Part shown: piece after piece, positions 18,659 to 28,723 of the stretch
Numbering within the stretch: position 1 is the first letter of the stretch
Layout of the letters: each line of letters begins with the position of its first letter
Origin: Phormidium tenue FACHB-1050
GTDB lineage: Bacteria; Cyanobacteriota; Cyanobacteriia; Pseudanabaenales; Pseudanabaenaceae
NCBI RefSeq assembly: GCF_014696925.1
Contig: NZ_JACJQY010000003.1
Span: 174,126-238,125, forward strand
Length of the DNA stretch: 64,000 bases
Direction: 5' to 3'
Made by a program: the position numbers and the translations under genes
Notes under the pieces: model-generated
What the model saw: the letters and a program-made list of their open reading frames with translations, nothing else
What the model was told of the DNA's origin: nothing
Databases searched by the model: none

Positions 18659-21226
18659 ATGCCCGTACCCGTTGAACAGTTACTTAACTCCGAAATCCTC
18701 AAACCTGCTCGTTATTTAGGTAATGAGTTTGGCGCAGTGCATAAACCTTGGGAGCAGGCGATCGTGCGCTGGTCGCTGACCTATCCTGAAATTTATGAAG
18801 TAGGCGCGTCCAACTTGGGGCATATCATTCTTTACAGCATCATTAACTCTAAAGATGGTCAGCTATGCGATCGCGCTTATCTCCCTGCCCCTGACCTCTC
18901 CGCAAAATTACGTGAAACCAAGACAGATTTGTTTGCGGTGGAGTCCAAGCGATCGCTGCGGGACTTTGACATTTTAGGCTTTAGCCTCAGCTATGAACTA
19001 GGTGCAACCAATGTTTTAGAAATGTTTGACCTTGCCAATATTCCGATGACATGGCGTGAAAGGAGTGAATTGAGTATTGAGGAATGCCCATTAATTTTTG
19101 CAGGGGGTCAAACTGCCACTTCTAATCCTGAACCCTATGCTGACTTCTTTGATTTCTTTGCTCTCGGTGATGGAGAAGAACTATTACCTGAAATTGGAGA
19201 AGTTCTCAAAGCCGCTAAACTTGCAGGTAAAACTCGTCGTGAAACTTTACTAGATCTTGCCAATGAAGTTGATGGGGTTTACGTTCCAGAATTCTATGAT
19301 ATGGATGAGAAAACAGGCGCAGTCACTCCCAACCGTAGCGACGTTTCTCCCCGTGCATTGCGGCGGGTGGCTACACCAATGCCTGAGCATAGCATTGGCT
19401 TAGTTCCCCTTGTGGAAACCGTTCACGATCGCCTCGTCATCGAAATTAGAAGGGGCTGTACTCGCGGCTGTCGTTTTTGCCAACCAGGGATGCTCACCCG
19501 TCCCGCCCGTGATGTCGAACCCGAAAAGGTGGTTGACACGATTGAGAGAGCCATTCGAGAAACAGGATATAACGAATTTTCTTTGCTTTCCCTCTCTTGT
19601 TCCGATTATCTTGCGTTGCCATCGGTAGGCGTACAGATCAAGAATCGTTTTAAAGATGAACACGTTACCCTCTCTTTGCCTAGCCAAAGAGTCGATCGCT
19701 TTGATGAGAATATTGCCCATATGCTGCGTAGTGGCGATGGTCGTCAACAGGGACTGACATTTGCTCCTGAAGCTGGAACCCAGCGTCTGCGGGATGTTAT
19801 TAATAAGGGCTTGACCGATGAAGAGCTATTGCAAGGGGTGAAAACTGCCTATGTCGAAGGTTGGGATAAGGTCAAGCTCTACTTTATGATTGGCTTGCCG
19901 ACGGAAACCGATGAAGATGTGATTGGCATTGTCAATACGGTGGAATGGCTCCAAAATGAATGTTCGCAAAAGGGAAGGAAGAAGATTTCCTTTAACTTGA
20001 CTATTTCCAACTTTACACCCAAGCCCCATACGCCTTTCCAGTGGTTCACTGTCTCTAGTGGTGAGTTTGTGCGGAAGCAGCAATTGCTTCGCAAGGAATT
20101 TCGTCGCTTGAGTGGAGTGAAGGTGAACTACACCGAGGTTCGCATCAGTGCGATGGAGGATTTTGTTGGGCGGGGCGATCGCCGTTTGGGTAAAGTGCTG
20201 TATCGCGCATGGCAACTGGGTGCGGGTATGGACTCATGGTTTGAAAATACCGAAAAAGCTTTTGGTGCATGGACACAGGCGATCGCAGAGGCAGATCTGG
20301 TTTGGGATGCACCATCGCTAAAAATGGAGGATGCTTTACCTTGGGATCATATTGATACGGGTATCGATAAACAATGGCTGATCGAAGATTGGGAAAGAGC
20401 GATCGCGGCTCAGATTGTTCCTGACTGTTCCTTTGGTGGTTGTTCCCATTGTGGAGTCTGTGGTCCTGAATTTGGACATAACGAGGTGATTCCACCACCT
20501 GAAGTGCCGCCCATTTCTCTAGAGAAGCCCAAAGTACCGCCCAGAGTTCAACGTATTCGTCTCAAATTTGGCAAGCTAGGCGATATGAGTCTAATTTCTC
20601 ATCTAGACTTGCACCGATTCTTTCAACGTGCGGCTAGGCGTGCGGCTCTGCCCGTTGCTCATACTGAAGGTTTTAATCCTTTACCGCGTATTTCCATCGC
20701 GAAGGCTCTGCCCCTTGGTCAAACTAGTAGTGCTGAATTTGTGGATTTTGAGCTAACGGCAACTATACCCATTAAAGAATTTCAAGAACGCTTCAAAGCA
20801 GAATTAGATGCGGATCTGCCAATTTATGCGATCGAGGAAGTTCCTGTTCATGCGCCTTCTTTGGATGCGATGCTCGAAGTTGCTGAATATACGCTTACTT
20901 GTGCTTTTATTACGCCTAAGGAACGCAATGCGGCGGATATTATGGATTTACTAGAAGGTGCGAGTTATTGTGTGCTGGCGGCAACTTCGATCCAAATGCC
21001 AAAAGTCTCGAAATCAGGTCGTAATCAGATGCTGGAATTACGCGATCGCCTCTTTGCGATTAATGTAATTAACCCCGATCCTGAGTTGCCCAAAATCCAT
21101 TTTATGGGAAGTTGTAAGCCTGATAGCAATCTCAAACCTGAGTATGTGGTCTATATGATGAATAAGTATCTTGCCGAAGAAGATGAAATTAAATTAGTCA
21201 AGGTTCATCGCGAATCGATGCGTTAG
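18659..21226 (+). CDS. B12-binding-like/radical SAM protein fused to a DUF2344 domain (TIGR03960-type)
   Basis: An 855-residue protein. The N-terminal region (about 1-250) resembles the B12-binding-like part of TIGR03960 proteins. The radical SAM core has the cluster motif C-x3-C-x2-C (GCTRGCRFCQPG, about residue 267) that binds [4Fe-4S]/SAM. A Cys-rich segment (SFGGCSHCGVCG, about 600) precedes a C-terminal TIGR03936/DUF2344 domain starting at RIRLKFGKLGDMSLISHLD. The reaction is not established for the family. Its final 152 bp occur a second time downstream of the next gene, at 21874-22025. Confidence 0.9.
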   Translation: MPVPVEQLLNSEILKPARYLGNEFGAVHKPWEQAIVRWSLTYPEIYEVGASNLGHIILYSIINSKDGQLCDRAYLPAPDLSAKLRETKTDLFAVESKRSLRDFDILGFSLSYELGATNVLEMFDLANIPMTWRERSELSIEECPLIFAGGQTATSNPEPYADFFDFFALGDGEELLPEIGEVLKAAKLAGKTRRETLLDLANEVDGVYVPEFYDMDEKTGAVTPNRSDVSPRALRRVATPMPEHSIGLVPLVETVHDRLVIEIRRGCTRGCRFCQPGMLTRPARDVEPEKVVDTIERAIRETGYNEFSLLSLSCSDYLALPSVGVQIKNRFKDEHVTLSLPSQRVDRFDENIAHMLRSGDGRQQGLTFAPEAGTQRLRDVINKGLTDEELLQGVKTAYVEGWDKVKLYFMIGLPTETDEDVIGIVNTVEWLQNECSQKGRKKISFNLTISNFTPKPHTPFQWFTVSSGEFVRKQQLLRKEFRRLSGVKVNYTEVRISAMEDFVGRGDRRLGKVLYRAWQLGAGMDSWFENTEKAFGAWTQAIAEADLVWDAPSLKMEDALPWDHIDTGIDKQWLIEDWERAIAAQIVPDCSFGGCSHCGVCGPEFGHNEVIPPPEVPPISLEKPKVPPRVQRIRLKFGKLGDMSLISHLDLHRFFQRAARRAALPVAHTEGFNPLPRISIAKALPLGQTSSAEFVDFELTATIPIKEFQERFKAELDADLPIYAIEEVPVHAPSLDAMLEVAEYTLTCAFITPKERNAADIMDLLEGASYCVLAATSIQMPKVSKSGRNQMLELRDRLFAINVINPDPELPKIHFMGSCKPDSNLKPEYVVYMMNKYLAEEDEIKLVKVHRESMR
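21075..21226 (+). repeat. Direct repeat copy 1: 3' end of the radical SAM gene
   Basis: These 152 bp, ending with the TAG stop, recur at 21874-22025 without gaps and with 13 base differences. This copy is in frame with the full-length gene. Confidence 0.92.
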
Positions 21227-21233
21227 ACTAAGT

Positions 21234-21257
21234 AACAAGGGGCTTAAGCCCCTTGTT
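21234..21257. repeat. 24-bp palindrome after the radical SAM stop
   Basis: AACAAGGGGCTT paired with its inverse and no loop; a possible terminator between the radical SAM gene and the GIY-YIG gene. Confidence 0.75.
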
Positions 21258-21293
21258 TAAATATTACCAATATGACAAATTCAAGGTCTTAAT

Positions 21294-21851
21294 ATGGCTG
21301 AACTAACACTCGCTCAGAATTGCTTTCTAATTCATCACAAAATACCTTTATCTCAAGTTTTTGATGCGACTGGCATGAAAAAGAAGGAATACGAAGAGGT
21401 AATGAAAGAATTGGGTATGACTATTGCGATCGGAGTAAATCCTTGTAGAGCAATAGAAAGACATACGCTTAAAGATAAATACGGTAAGTGCATTCAATGT
21501 AAACCTGTTAACCTCGCTTTCCAGAAACGTTACAACGAGTCAGGATTTATCTATATCGCAAGGTCTGAGAGCTTGAAACTAATCAAAATTGGTACAGCAA
21601 AGGATACTGTAAAAAGGGAATATAGTCTAAATAATTTTCGGTACGGCGGTTGTAGTGATTGGAAAATTATGTTTAATGAACAATGCAATAAACATGGACG
21701 CATAGAATTTGAAGCACATCAAGCTTTAATGCCTCATAATGTTCATAAATCTTACTGGAAGCAGGATAATTTGGTTGAATGTAGTGAGCTTTTCGATTGT
21801 GAAGTTGAATTAGCTGTCAAAACTATTGAGGAAATTATCTTGCGATATTGA
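21294..21851 (+). CDS. GIY-YIG (T5orf172-like) nuclease-domain protein, possible mobile gene
   Basis: A 185-residue protein. The C-terminal part has GFIYIARS, KLIKIGTAK and a downstream arginine/glutamate (KREYSLNN, HGRIEFEAHQAL), in the order of a GIY-YIG or T5orf172 nuclease domain. The N-terminal part has an HTH-like segment (PLSQVFDATGMKKKEYEEVM) and a Cys/His group (PCRAIERH...GKCIQCKP) that may bind zinc. The gene lies between two copies of the radical SAM 3' end, which suggests that it came in by recombination carrying replacement target sequence. Activity and specificity are not shown. It has few HIP1 sites compared with its neighbours. Confidence 0.75.
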   Translation: MAELTLAQNCFLIHHKIPLSQVFDATGMKKKEYEEVMKELGMTIAIGVNPCRAIERHTLKDKYGKCIQCKPVNLAFQKRYNESGFIYIARSESLKLIKIGTAKDTVKREYSLNNFRYGGCSDWKIMFNEQCNKHGRIEFEAHQALMPHNVHKSYWKQDNLVECSELFDCEVELAVKTIEEIILRY

Positions 21852-21873
21852 TAACTAAACAAGTTCTTGAATA

Positions 21874-22025
21874 CCGATCCTGAATTTCCGAAAATTCATT
21901 TCATGGGTAGTTGCAAGCCCGACAGCAATCTCAAACCTGAGTATGTGGTCTATATGATGAATAAGTATCTTTCAGAAGAAGATGAAATTAAATTAGTCAA
22001 GGTTCATCGCGAATCGATGCGCTAA
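21874..22025 (+). pseudogene. Displaced second copy of the radical SAM gene 3' end
   Basis: Encodes DPEFPKIHFMGSCKPD and so on to the stop, the same last 49 residues as the radical SAM protein with two substitutions (L to F, A to S). Of 12 changed codons ten are silent. No start or upstream part of the gene is present, so this is a remnant or a recombination scar. It has no obvious way of being translated. Confidence 0.88.
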
Positions 22026-22037
22026 CAAATGTAGCAA

Positions 22038-22064
22038 TGAAGGCGGCGCGGAGCGCCGCCTTCA
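22038..22064. repeat. 27-bp palindrome, GGCGGCGCGGAGCGCCGCC core
   Basis: Arms of 12 bp match around GGA, between the displaced radical SAM fragment and the convergent gltS stop codon. Confidence 0.85.
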
Positions 22065-22070
22065 CTTATT

Positions 22071-25000
22071 TTAGACCGTTGCTGCTACAGGCACTGCATC
22101 CGTAGCTTCAGGGCTATTCTGCTCCGAAGGTGGCACAACCTGCCAGAACTTCGGCAAATAGCTCGACCAATTATCGAGAATTTCCTTCGCTCTAGAACTA
22201 CCAGTATGCTCATAGCTGGATTGAATCAATTCCTTTAGCTGATTCTCACCTGCGGCGGTGCAAACCCGTTGGACTTTGAGAACTTCTTGGCTTAACCGCT
22301 CTTTGAACTTGCCATCAATATCAAGGAAGTAAGCAATCCCGCCTGTCATCCCAGCGCCAACATTACGACCTGTGGTTCCTAGAACTACAACTACGCCACC
22401 CGTCATATATTCACAGCAGTGGTCACCTGTCCCTTCCACTACTGCCTTTGCACCAGAGTTCCGCACTCCGAATCGTTCGCCAGCACGTCCATGTACAAAC
22501 AGATAGCCACCCGTTGCACCATATAAGCAGGTGTTGCCAATGATGGCATTGTCCGCAGGATTGAAGGTGCAATCAGGTTTTGGCTTGATGCTGATTGTGC
22601 CACCATTCATCCCTTTACCAATGTAGTCATTGGCTTCACCGACTAGAGATAGATTCAATCCATTGATATTGAATGCGCCGAAGCTTTGACCTGCTGCGCC
22701 CACAAATTCGAGATTGAGGTGGCTAGCCAGACCAGAGTTGCCATATTGCTTAGCGATCGCCCCTGATACTCTCGCAGGCACTGAACGATCGGTATTAACG
22801 ATCGCATAGGTTTTGCTTAAATCAGTTTGATTAGCGATCGCCTCCTGCACTTCGAGATCTGCCAAGATTTCATCATCCAGAACTGCACCATTGCTATGGG
22901 AAGTTGGAGAATGCTCTAACCAACTGCGATCGCTCTTGGTGTTGGGGAGATTGATGAGACAACCTAAATCTACTTGATTGAGATTGAGTTTAGCGAGTTG
23001 CAAGTCTTGGCGCTGTGCCAATAGGTCAGAACGTCCGATGATCTCTTTGAGGGATTTGTAACCGAGCTTGGCAAGGATTTGACGCACTTCTTCAGCAACG
23101 AAATAGAGGAAATTAACCACATGTTCAGGCGTTCCAGGGAAGCGCTTGCGGAACTGCTCTAGTTGCGAAGTTACACCAACAGGGCATTTATTAGTGTGGC
23201 AAACTCGCGCCATGATACAACCTTCAGCAATCATCGCCGCTGTACCAAAGCCGTATTCTTCACCACCGAGAAGAGCCGCGATCGCCACATCCCAGCCAGT
23301 TTTGAAACCGCCATCAACACGTAATAAAACGCGATCGCGTAGTTTGTTACCCATCAGCACCGTATGCACTTCTGCTAAACCAAGTTCCCAAGGTGAGCCA
23401 GCGTGCTTAATCGAACTTAGGGGTGAAGCGCCCGTACCGCCATCGTAGCCAGAGATTTGGATGATGTCGGCGTTTGCCTTAGCTACACCTGCGGCGATCG
23501 TGCCGATACCAATTTCCGATACTAGTTTTACAGATACTTTTGCGGTGGGATTGATCTGATGCAAATCATAAATCAACTGGGCGAGGTCTTCGATGGAATA
23601 GATGTCATGGTGTGGAGGAGGCGAAATTAGCGATACCCCTGGTTTGGAGTTTCGGAGCATGGCAATATAGCTGCTGACTTTTGGTCCTGGCAACTGTCCG
23701 CCTTCTCCTGGTTTCGCACCTTGAGCAACTTTAATCTCTAGTTGATTGGAACTGACAAGATAGGAAGGAGTAACCCCAAAGCGTCCCGACGCAATCTGTT
23801 TAATTGCGGAGTTAGCAGTGTCGCCATTTTTTAGCCCCTTGAGATGAGGGAATGTTGCGGAAATGCCATTAGCATCTACATCATTGATGGGCAAATAGCG
23901 AATTGGATCTTCGCCACCTTCACCACAGTTAGATTTACCACCGACGCGATTCATGGCGATCGCAAGGACTTCATGGGCTTCTCGACTCAAGGCTCCGAGG
24001 GACATAGCTCCTGTACAGAAGCGGCTGAGGATTTCAGAAACATCTTCGACTTCTTCTAGGGGAATGTTAGGGCGATCGCTCTTAAATTCTAATAAATCAC
24101 GTAGAGCCGTTGGCGTGCGATTCTGTAACTGTGTCCGATAGACTTCGTAATGGTCGTAGCCATCACCAGCCACTGCTTTATGCAAAGCCTTTGCCATTTC
24201 AGGACTGTTCATGTGGTACTCACCTGTGGGGCGATACTGCATGAAGCCGTAGTTCTCTAGCTTTTTGATTTGCAATTCAGGGAAGGCTTGAGAATGGAAA
24301 CTGAGTAATTCCGATGCGATATCAGCGAAGTTAACACCACCAACGCGGGAAACTGTTCCCTTAAAGCAATTGGTAATTACTTCTTCGCCAATACCGATCG
24401 CCTCAAAAATTTGTGCGCCACTGTAGCTCGATAGGAGCGAAATCCCCATCTTGGAGAGAATCTTCAACAATCCGCCTTCAACTGCTTTACGATAGCTATC
24501 TTGAACTTGGGTAATTGTCAAAGCCTTGATTTTGCCCTGTTGCATTTGCATTTGGGTCTTGGCTTTACCCCACCATTGGCGTGTGGTCTCAAAAGCTAGA
24601 TAAGGACAGATCGCACTAGCTCCATAACCAATCAAGCAAGCAAAATGATGGGTACTCCAACATTGAGCCGTTTCCACAATAATCGAAGCCTTCATGCGAA
24701 GCCCTTCGGCACAAAGACGGTGATGCACAGCACCCACAGCTAATAGAGGGGGAATATAGGCACTTTCTGCACTCAAGTTGCGATCGCTTAAAATCAACAA
24801 TTTTGCGCCATCGCGAACAGCCTTCACTGCTGCATCACTGAGCTTAGCGATCGCCTGTTTTAGTCCATTAGCTCCTGAGGCGATCGGGAACAACATATCT
24901 AATTTTGCCGAAGCAAAACCTAATGATTGTAGTTCCTCAAGCTCTGCTTCATTGATTACGGGACTCTTTACCTTAATCTGATTAGCCGCATCAGGAGTGG

Positions 25001-26729
25001 CAAGGAGCAAATTCGCTCTTTCTCCTAAGAACATCGATAAAGACATCACCGTTCCCTCACGCAGAGGATCGATCGGTGGATTAGTTACCTGTGCAAAGCG
25101 CTGCTTGAAGTAGTCATAGAGCAGGTGTGGACGTTGTGATAAAAATGCTAGCGGCGCATCATCACCCATGCAGAAGACTGGCTCCTTTCCATCTTGAGCC
25201 ATCGCTTCAATCACCATTTCCACGTCTTCGAGGGTGTAGCCAAAGGCGGTTTGATAGGTAAGAACTTTCTGCTCATCAAGGGTTGGCGCTTCTGCAAAAG
25301 GTTTGACCTCCAGATTCTTCCGATATTGTTTAATCCATTCACCATAGGGATGAGCCTTGGCGACTCGCTCCTTTATTTCCCAGTTGTGGAGAATCTCATG
25401 GGTTTGCAAATCCACAGCGATCGTTTGTCCAGGACCAAGGCGACCTTTTTCAATGATATCCGTTTCAGGAATATCCACAGTTCCTGCTTCTGAGCTAACG
25501 ATCACCATGCCATCATTAGTAATCATGTAACGAGCAGGACGTAAGCCATTGCGATCCAGAGCCGCACCGACAATTTTGCCATCACTAAAGGCTAGCAAGG
25601 CGGGTCCATCCCAAGCCTCTTGCAAGCCACTGTAATATTCGTAGAAATCAACAATTGCTTGGCGATCGCTTAAATCTGGTTGATTCTCATAGGCTTCTGG
25701 CACAAGGATCATCATCGCCTCAAGCGGACTATGCCCTGTCTCAATTAGCAATTCAAAAACGTGATCGAGCGTTGCCGAATCGCTCTCATTTGGTTTAAGA
25801 ATAGGAAGTAAATCCTTGAGGCGATCGCCCTTTGCGTCTACCCAAGTAGGATGGGTGAGATCACCTTGACGAGCAAGGAACCAATTGGTATTTCCCTGCA
25901 AAGTATTAATTTCACCATTGTGACCCAGAAAACGCATCGGTTGAGCAAGGGGCCATTTGGGTAAGGTGTTGGTGCTAAAACGACGGTGATAGATTGCATA
26001 AGCCGAGACATAATCGGGATTTTGAAGGTCTGCATAAAACGCATCTAATACAGCTGATCGCACCATCCCCTTATAAATTACGGTCGCGTTAGATAGAGAT
26101 GGGACATAAAAGTCGCTAGGGAGATCAGGAGCGAGCTTTTTGACCTCAAGTTTGATGCGGCGACGAGTAATGTAAATCGCTCTTTCAATCTGATCGAGTT
26201 TTTGATGATCGGCATCAGCCACGAAAATCGCTTGCTCAATCTGGGGCTGATTTTCCCTAGCTTGCACACCCAAGACCTCTGGATTAACAGGCACAATTCT
26301 CCATCGTAGGAGCTTTAAGCCTTCTTCTGAAGCAATTCTTTCGGTGATTGCACGACATTTAGCTGCATGATCGTGATCCTGTGGCAGGAAAAACATCCCC
26401 AAAGCTGAATGCTCAGGATCAATGGTCAAATCTGCAAATTCCTTTTGTAACAAAGCCCAAGGAATTGCGGTCATCAAACCTGCACCATCTCCCGAATCTT
26501 GATCGGCACTACATCCGCCGCGATGCTCCATACAAGTCAGAGCTTTTAGGGAATTGCTCACAATTTTATGGCTAGCACGACCTTCTTTGTCCGCAATAAA
26601 TCCTACCCCACAGGCATCACGCTCTTCCACTAGCCAATAGGGACCTTGGACAAGATTAGTAGTTCCAGACTGATTAGACTGACTTGTATTCACGCGGCTC
26701 ACTTCCATCGGATTATCTGTTGCTATCAA
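22071..26729 (-). CDS. gltS: Ferredoxin-dependent glutamate synthase, large single-chain enzyme
   Basis: Fd-GOGAT converts glutamine and 2-oxoglutarate to two glutamates with electrons from ferredoxin, the second step of ammonium assimilation. The 1552-residue protein has the N-terminal amidotransferase nucleophile at C40 (DACGVGF), implying a 39-residue propeptide. It has the FMN/synthase domain with [15 protein letters not shown] and an insertion of about 27 residues (including [17 protein letters not shown]) that NADPH-type GltB lacks. It also has the 3Fe-4S motif C-x5-C-x4-C ([12 protein letters not shown]) and a C-terminal beta-helix. The insertion is why I call it ferredoxin-dependent. 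A candidate NtcA site lies about 410 bp upstream. Confidence 0.93.
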   Translation of the reverse strand: MIATDNPMEVSRVNTSQSNQSGTTNLVQGPYWLVEERDACGVGFIADKEGRASHKIVSNSLKALTCMEHRGGCSADQDSGDGAGLMTAIPWALLQKEFADLTIDPEHSALGMFFLPQDHDHAAKCRAITERIASEEGLKLLRWRIVPVNPEVLGVQARENQPQIEQAIFVADADHQKLDQIERAIYITRRRIKLEVKKLAPDLPSDFYVPSLSNATVIYKGMVRSAVLDAFYADLQNPDYVSAYAIYHRRFSTNTLPKWPLAQPMRFLGHNGEINTLQGNTNWFLARQGDLTHPTWVDAKGDRLKDLLPILKPNESDSATLDHVFELLIETGHSPLEAMMILVPEAYENQPDLSDRQAIVDFYEYYSGLQEAWDGPALLAFSDGKIVGAALDRNGLRPARYMITNDGMVIVSSEAGTVDIPETDIIEKGRLGPGQTIAVDLQTHEILHNWEIKERVAKAHPYGEWIKQYRKNLEVKPFAEAPTLDEQKVLTYQTAFGYTLEDVEMVIEAMAQDGKEPVFCMGDDAPLAFLSQRPHLLYDYFKQRFAQVTNPPIDPLREGTVMSLSMFLGERANLLLATPDAANQIKVKSPVINEAELEELQSLGFASAKLDMLFPIASGANGLKQAIAKLSDAAVKAVRDGAKLLILSDRNLSAESAYIPPLLAVGAVHHRLCAEGLRMKASIIVETAQCWSTHHFACLIGYGASAICPYLAFETTRQWWGKAKTQMQMQQGKIKALTITQVQDSYRKAVEGGLLKILSKMGISLLSSYSGAQIFEAIGIGEEVITNCFKGTVSRVGGVNFADIASELLSFHSQAFPELQIKKLENYGFMQYRPTGEYHMNSPEMAKALHKAVAGDGYDHYEVYRTQLQNRTPTALRDLLEFKSDRPNIPLEEVEDVSEILSRFCTGAMSLGALSREAHEVLAIAMNRVGGKSNCGEGGEDPIRYLPINDVDANGISATFPHLKGLKNGDTANSAIKQIASGRFGVTPSYLVSSNQLEIKVAQGAKPGEGGQLPGPKVSSYIAMLRNSKPGVSLISPPPHHDIYSIEDLAQLIYDLHQINPTAKVSVKLVSEIGIGTIAAGVAKANADIIQISGYDGGTGASPLSSIKHAGSPWELGLAEVHTVLMGNKLRDRVLLRVDGGFKTGWDVAIAALLGGEEYGFGTAAMIAEGCIMARVCHTNKCPVGVTSQLEQFRKRFPGTPEHVVNFLYFVAEEVRQILAKLGYKSLKEIIGRSDLLAQRQDLQLAKLNLNQVDLGCLINLPNTKSDRSWLEHSPTSHSNGAVLDDEILADLEVQEAIANQTDLSKTYAIVNTDRSVPARVSGAIAKQYGNSGLASHLNLEFVGAAGQSFGAFNINGLNLSLVGEANDYIGKGMNGGTISIKPKPDCTFNPADNAIIGNTCLYGATGGYLFVHGRAGERFGVRNSGAKAVVEGTGDHCCEYMTGGVVVVLGTTGRNVGAGMTGGIAYFLDIDGKFKERLSQEVLKVQRVCTAAGENQLKELIQSSYEHTGSSRAKEILDNWSSYLPKFWQVVPPSEQNSPEATDAVPVAATV

Positions 26730-27280
26730 AAAATGTATGTTGAAATTATGAGATTCTTAAGGTGGGTGATGAAGCTCTCACTGCGTCACTTCGTACCTTG
26801 TACATTGTTAATTCTAGATTAAGCTTTTTATTAACAGGTGCAAAACTGTTAATATCTTGCTTGCAGAAATTTGCTTTAAACTGACATAAATCGCTTAAGA
26901 TTATTGCAAATTAGCAGTCGCACCCTAGCTGTAGCTTGGGATCTAAGTCAAGACTTAATATTTGAACTAAGCTTGCATTCAATCATTTGAATGAAGGCAG
27001 ATTTTAGAGCATAGCTCTTTACTTAGTCTTGTGCATAGGTACTAAGTAGATATTTTAGTATGAATTTTTTAAGTGGGGCATTATCGATTATAAGCGACAA
27101 AGATCTTTCTTATGTTCGACTCACTACAGTTTTTGGGTGTAGTTTGACCTACAAGCGAGACCCAAAGCTACAAAATTAAGTACTTCTTCTTTTGCGTTTT
27201 TATAGCAGTCCTAAATGGGTTGTGAGAGTTCGCCCCTTTGGGGTGAACTCTCATATTGCTACATAATTAGGTAATTACAA
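26730..27280. other. Long upstream region of gltS, gene-free
   Basis: About 550 bp without a recognised gene. It contains small inverted repeats (for example ATTCAATCATTTGAAT near 26980), a GTA-N8-TAC sequence at 27139 and a 27-bp GAGAGTTC-type hairpin near 27221-27253. A 39-codon ORF at 27060-27179 (MNFLSGALSIISDK...) has no recognisable feature and is probably chance. Confidence 0.5.
27139..27152. promoter_or_regulatory. Possible NtcA-binding site (GTA-N8-TAC)
   Basis: GTAGTTTGACCTAC fits the NtcA consensus exactly in its fixed bases. No well-placed -10 box 22 bases away was found in either direction; a TATAAT on the minus strand at 27087-27092 is farther off than usual. Being near the GOGAT gene makes it plausible, but chance occurrence is quite possible. 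Confidence 0.3.
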
Positions 27281-27333
27281 ACCCAAACCCATAAAGTTGT
27301 GACTTTACGGGGCACAACTTTATGGGTTTGGGT
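27281..27333. repeat. Palindrome with ACCCAAACCC ends
   Basis: Two perfect 20-bp arms with a 13-base centre GACTTTACGGGGC. It lies upstream of the EVE gene; the outer part resembles the AAACCCA ends of the other palindromes. Confidence 0.85.
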
Positions 27334-27387
27334 AATTTATTTTGGACAAGTACTTATAATGGCAAAACAGTTTCAGTGACTTGCATC

Positions 27388-27795
27388 ATGGCTTATTGGC
27401 TTCTTAAAAGTGAACCCGATGTTTATTCCTATGCTGATCTAGAGCGCGATCGCCAGACGATTTGGGATGGGGTGAATAATAATTTGGCGCTCAAGCATAT
27501 CCGCACGATGCAGATCAAAGATCTTGCCTTGATTTATCACACAGGCGATGAACGGCGTGCTATGGGTATTGCGGAAGTGATCAGTTTGCCCTACGTAGAT
27601 CCGAAATTAGACGACCCCAAACGGGCGGTGGTTGATGTTAAAGCCTTGCGATCGCTGCCTCAGCCAGTCACCCTTGCTCAAATTAAACAAGATCCTGATT
27701 TTGAAGGCTTTGATCTAATTCGGATTAGTCGCCTGTCTGTTGTTCCTGTCTCTGAGGCGCATTGGCAAAAAATTTTAGAACTCGCCAATATTTAA
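27388..27795 (+). CDS. EVE domain protein
   Basis: A 135-residue single EVE (PUA-like) domain: MAYWLLKSEPDVYSYADL at the start, TIWDGVNNNLALKHIR, ALIYHTGDERRAMGIAEV and a C-terminal RLSVVPVSEAHW. EVE domains bind modified bases in DNA or RNA; the target here is unknown. I chose the ATG at 27388 because the family begins with this motif; an upstream in-frame ATG at 27322 falls within the palindrome and would add 22 atypical residues. Confidence 0.92.
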   Translation: MAYWLLKSEPDVYSYADLERDRQTIWDGVNNNLALKHIRTMQIKDLALIYHTGDERRAMGIAEVISLPYVDPKLDDPKRAVVDVKALRSLPQPVTLAQIKQDPDFEGFDLIRISRLSVVPVSEAHWQKILELANI

Positions 27796-27827
27796 ATGAA
27801 GTGCCGCGCTATGCGCGGCACTTCATT
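27795..27827. repeat. 33-bp perfect palindrome, GCCGCGCTATGCGCGGC core
   Basis: Arms of 15 bp around TAT, starting within the EVE stop codon; a likely terminator for that gene. Confidence 0.88.
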
Positions 27828-27910
27828 AGCTTTTAGGTAGCCCTAATTTATTTAGATCGCTTTGCGCTATAGGATATTGGCTAGAAGTTATTAGTAATTT
27901 TTTAGAATAT

Positions 27911-28414
27911 ATGAACTATTTGGTTAGTGTTTGGAGCGATCGCCTGAAGGCTGAAGAAGTCTATACGCGACTAGAATCTGCAAATTTTCCGATGGAAGCA
28001 ATTTCGATTTTAGGCAAGGGCTACAAAAGCGCTGAAGAATTTGGCTTTATCGATCCCCTTGTCCAAGGTCGCAAACAAGCCTTTTTTATGTCCTATTGGC
28101 TAGTTCCCTTTGGCTTTTTAGCAGGAATTGGATTTAGCCTCGTTACTGATTTACATACTTTTGCTTGGGCTGGCAGTATTGGCAATCATTTGATCGGTGG
28201 CTTGCTCGGTGCATTTGGTGGTGCAATGGGAAGTCTATTTGTGGGCGGTGGTGTTGGTGTGGCAACTAGCAGCGACTCCGTTCCTCTGCGTAACCGTCTT
28301 GATGAAGGTAAGTATCTGATCGTTGTCCAAGGTACAGATCAGCAGGTAGTGCGGGCTAATCAACTCATGCGTCCTTTGCGCCCTGAGAATATTCAAGGCT
28401 ATGTTGCTCCCTAA
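27911..28414 (+). CDS. Membrane protein with glycine-rich segment, unknown function
   Basis: A 167-residue protein. The N-terminal 55 residues are soluble (VWSDRLKAEEVYTRLESANF, then ISILGKGYKS), resembling a small alpha/beta domain as in general-stress-type proteins. Two hydrophobic, Gly-rich membrane segments follow (about 60-78 and 93-118, LIGGLLGAFGGAMGSLFVGGG), and the C terminus is soluble again (GKYLIVVQGTDQQVVRANQLM). I infer a membrane-attached protein with N- and C-terminal parts folding together. No function can be given. Confidence 0.7.
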   Translation: MNYLVSVWSDRLKAEEVYTRLESANFPMEAISILGKGYKSAEEFGFIDPLVQGRKQAFFMSYWLVPFGFLAGIGFSLVTDLHTFAWAGSIGNHLIGGLLGAFGGAMGSLFVGGGVGVATSSDSVPLRNRLDEGKYLIVVQGTDQQVVRANQLMRPLRPENIQGYVAP

Positions 28415-28419
28415 ATTAC

Positions 28420-28690
28420 AACGCTTTACGCTCAATCCAGAACAATATATTTTTCAAAAGCTTTACATTGCAAAGCTTTTGAAAAATATATTGTTCTGTT
28501 GAAATATAAATAATTTGGGAAAATAACTTGTGTTGTAAGTCGTCTACAGGGCTTTATTAAGAGTCCCGCTAATCGACTCTCTTAGATACCAATCGATAAA
28601 AGTGTGGCAATACTTTTATCGATTAAAAGTCAAGCCCAGCAAGAGTTTTGAAAGCATAAAAATGGCGTAGCCATTTTGTGCTTGAGTATA
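28420..28690. repeat. Composite repeat block
   Basis: Contains a palindrome at 28438-28498 (27-bp perfect arms, ACATTGC loop), a second hairpin with 13-bp arms AATCGATAAAAGT near 28590, and a B-type repeat end (GCCCAGCAAGAG...AAAAATGGCGTAGCCATTTT). The same B-type sequence is found near 33030, 42860, 50980 and 62653. No gene is seen in this 309-bp spacer. Confidence 0.8.
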
Positions 28691-28723
28691 ACAAAGCATA
28701 AAGGTATTACCAAAAATAGAAAT

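Noticed and set aside
28676-28723. Upstream TTG start for the 28724 gene
   Set aside because: Lies within the B-type repeat and adds residues unlike a signal or anchor; the ATG at 28724 gives a normal membrane-anchor start.
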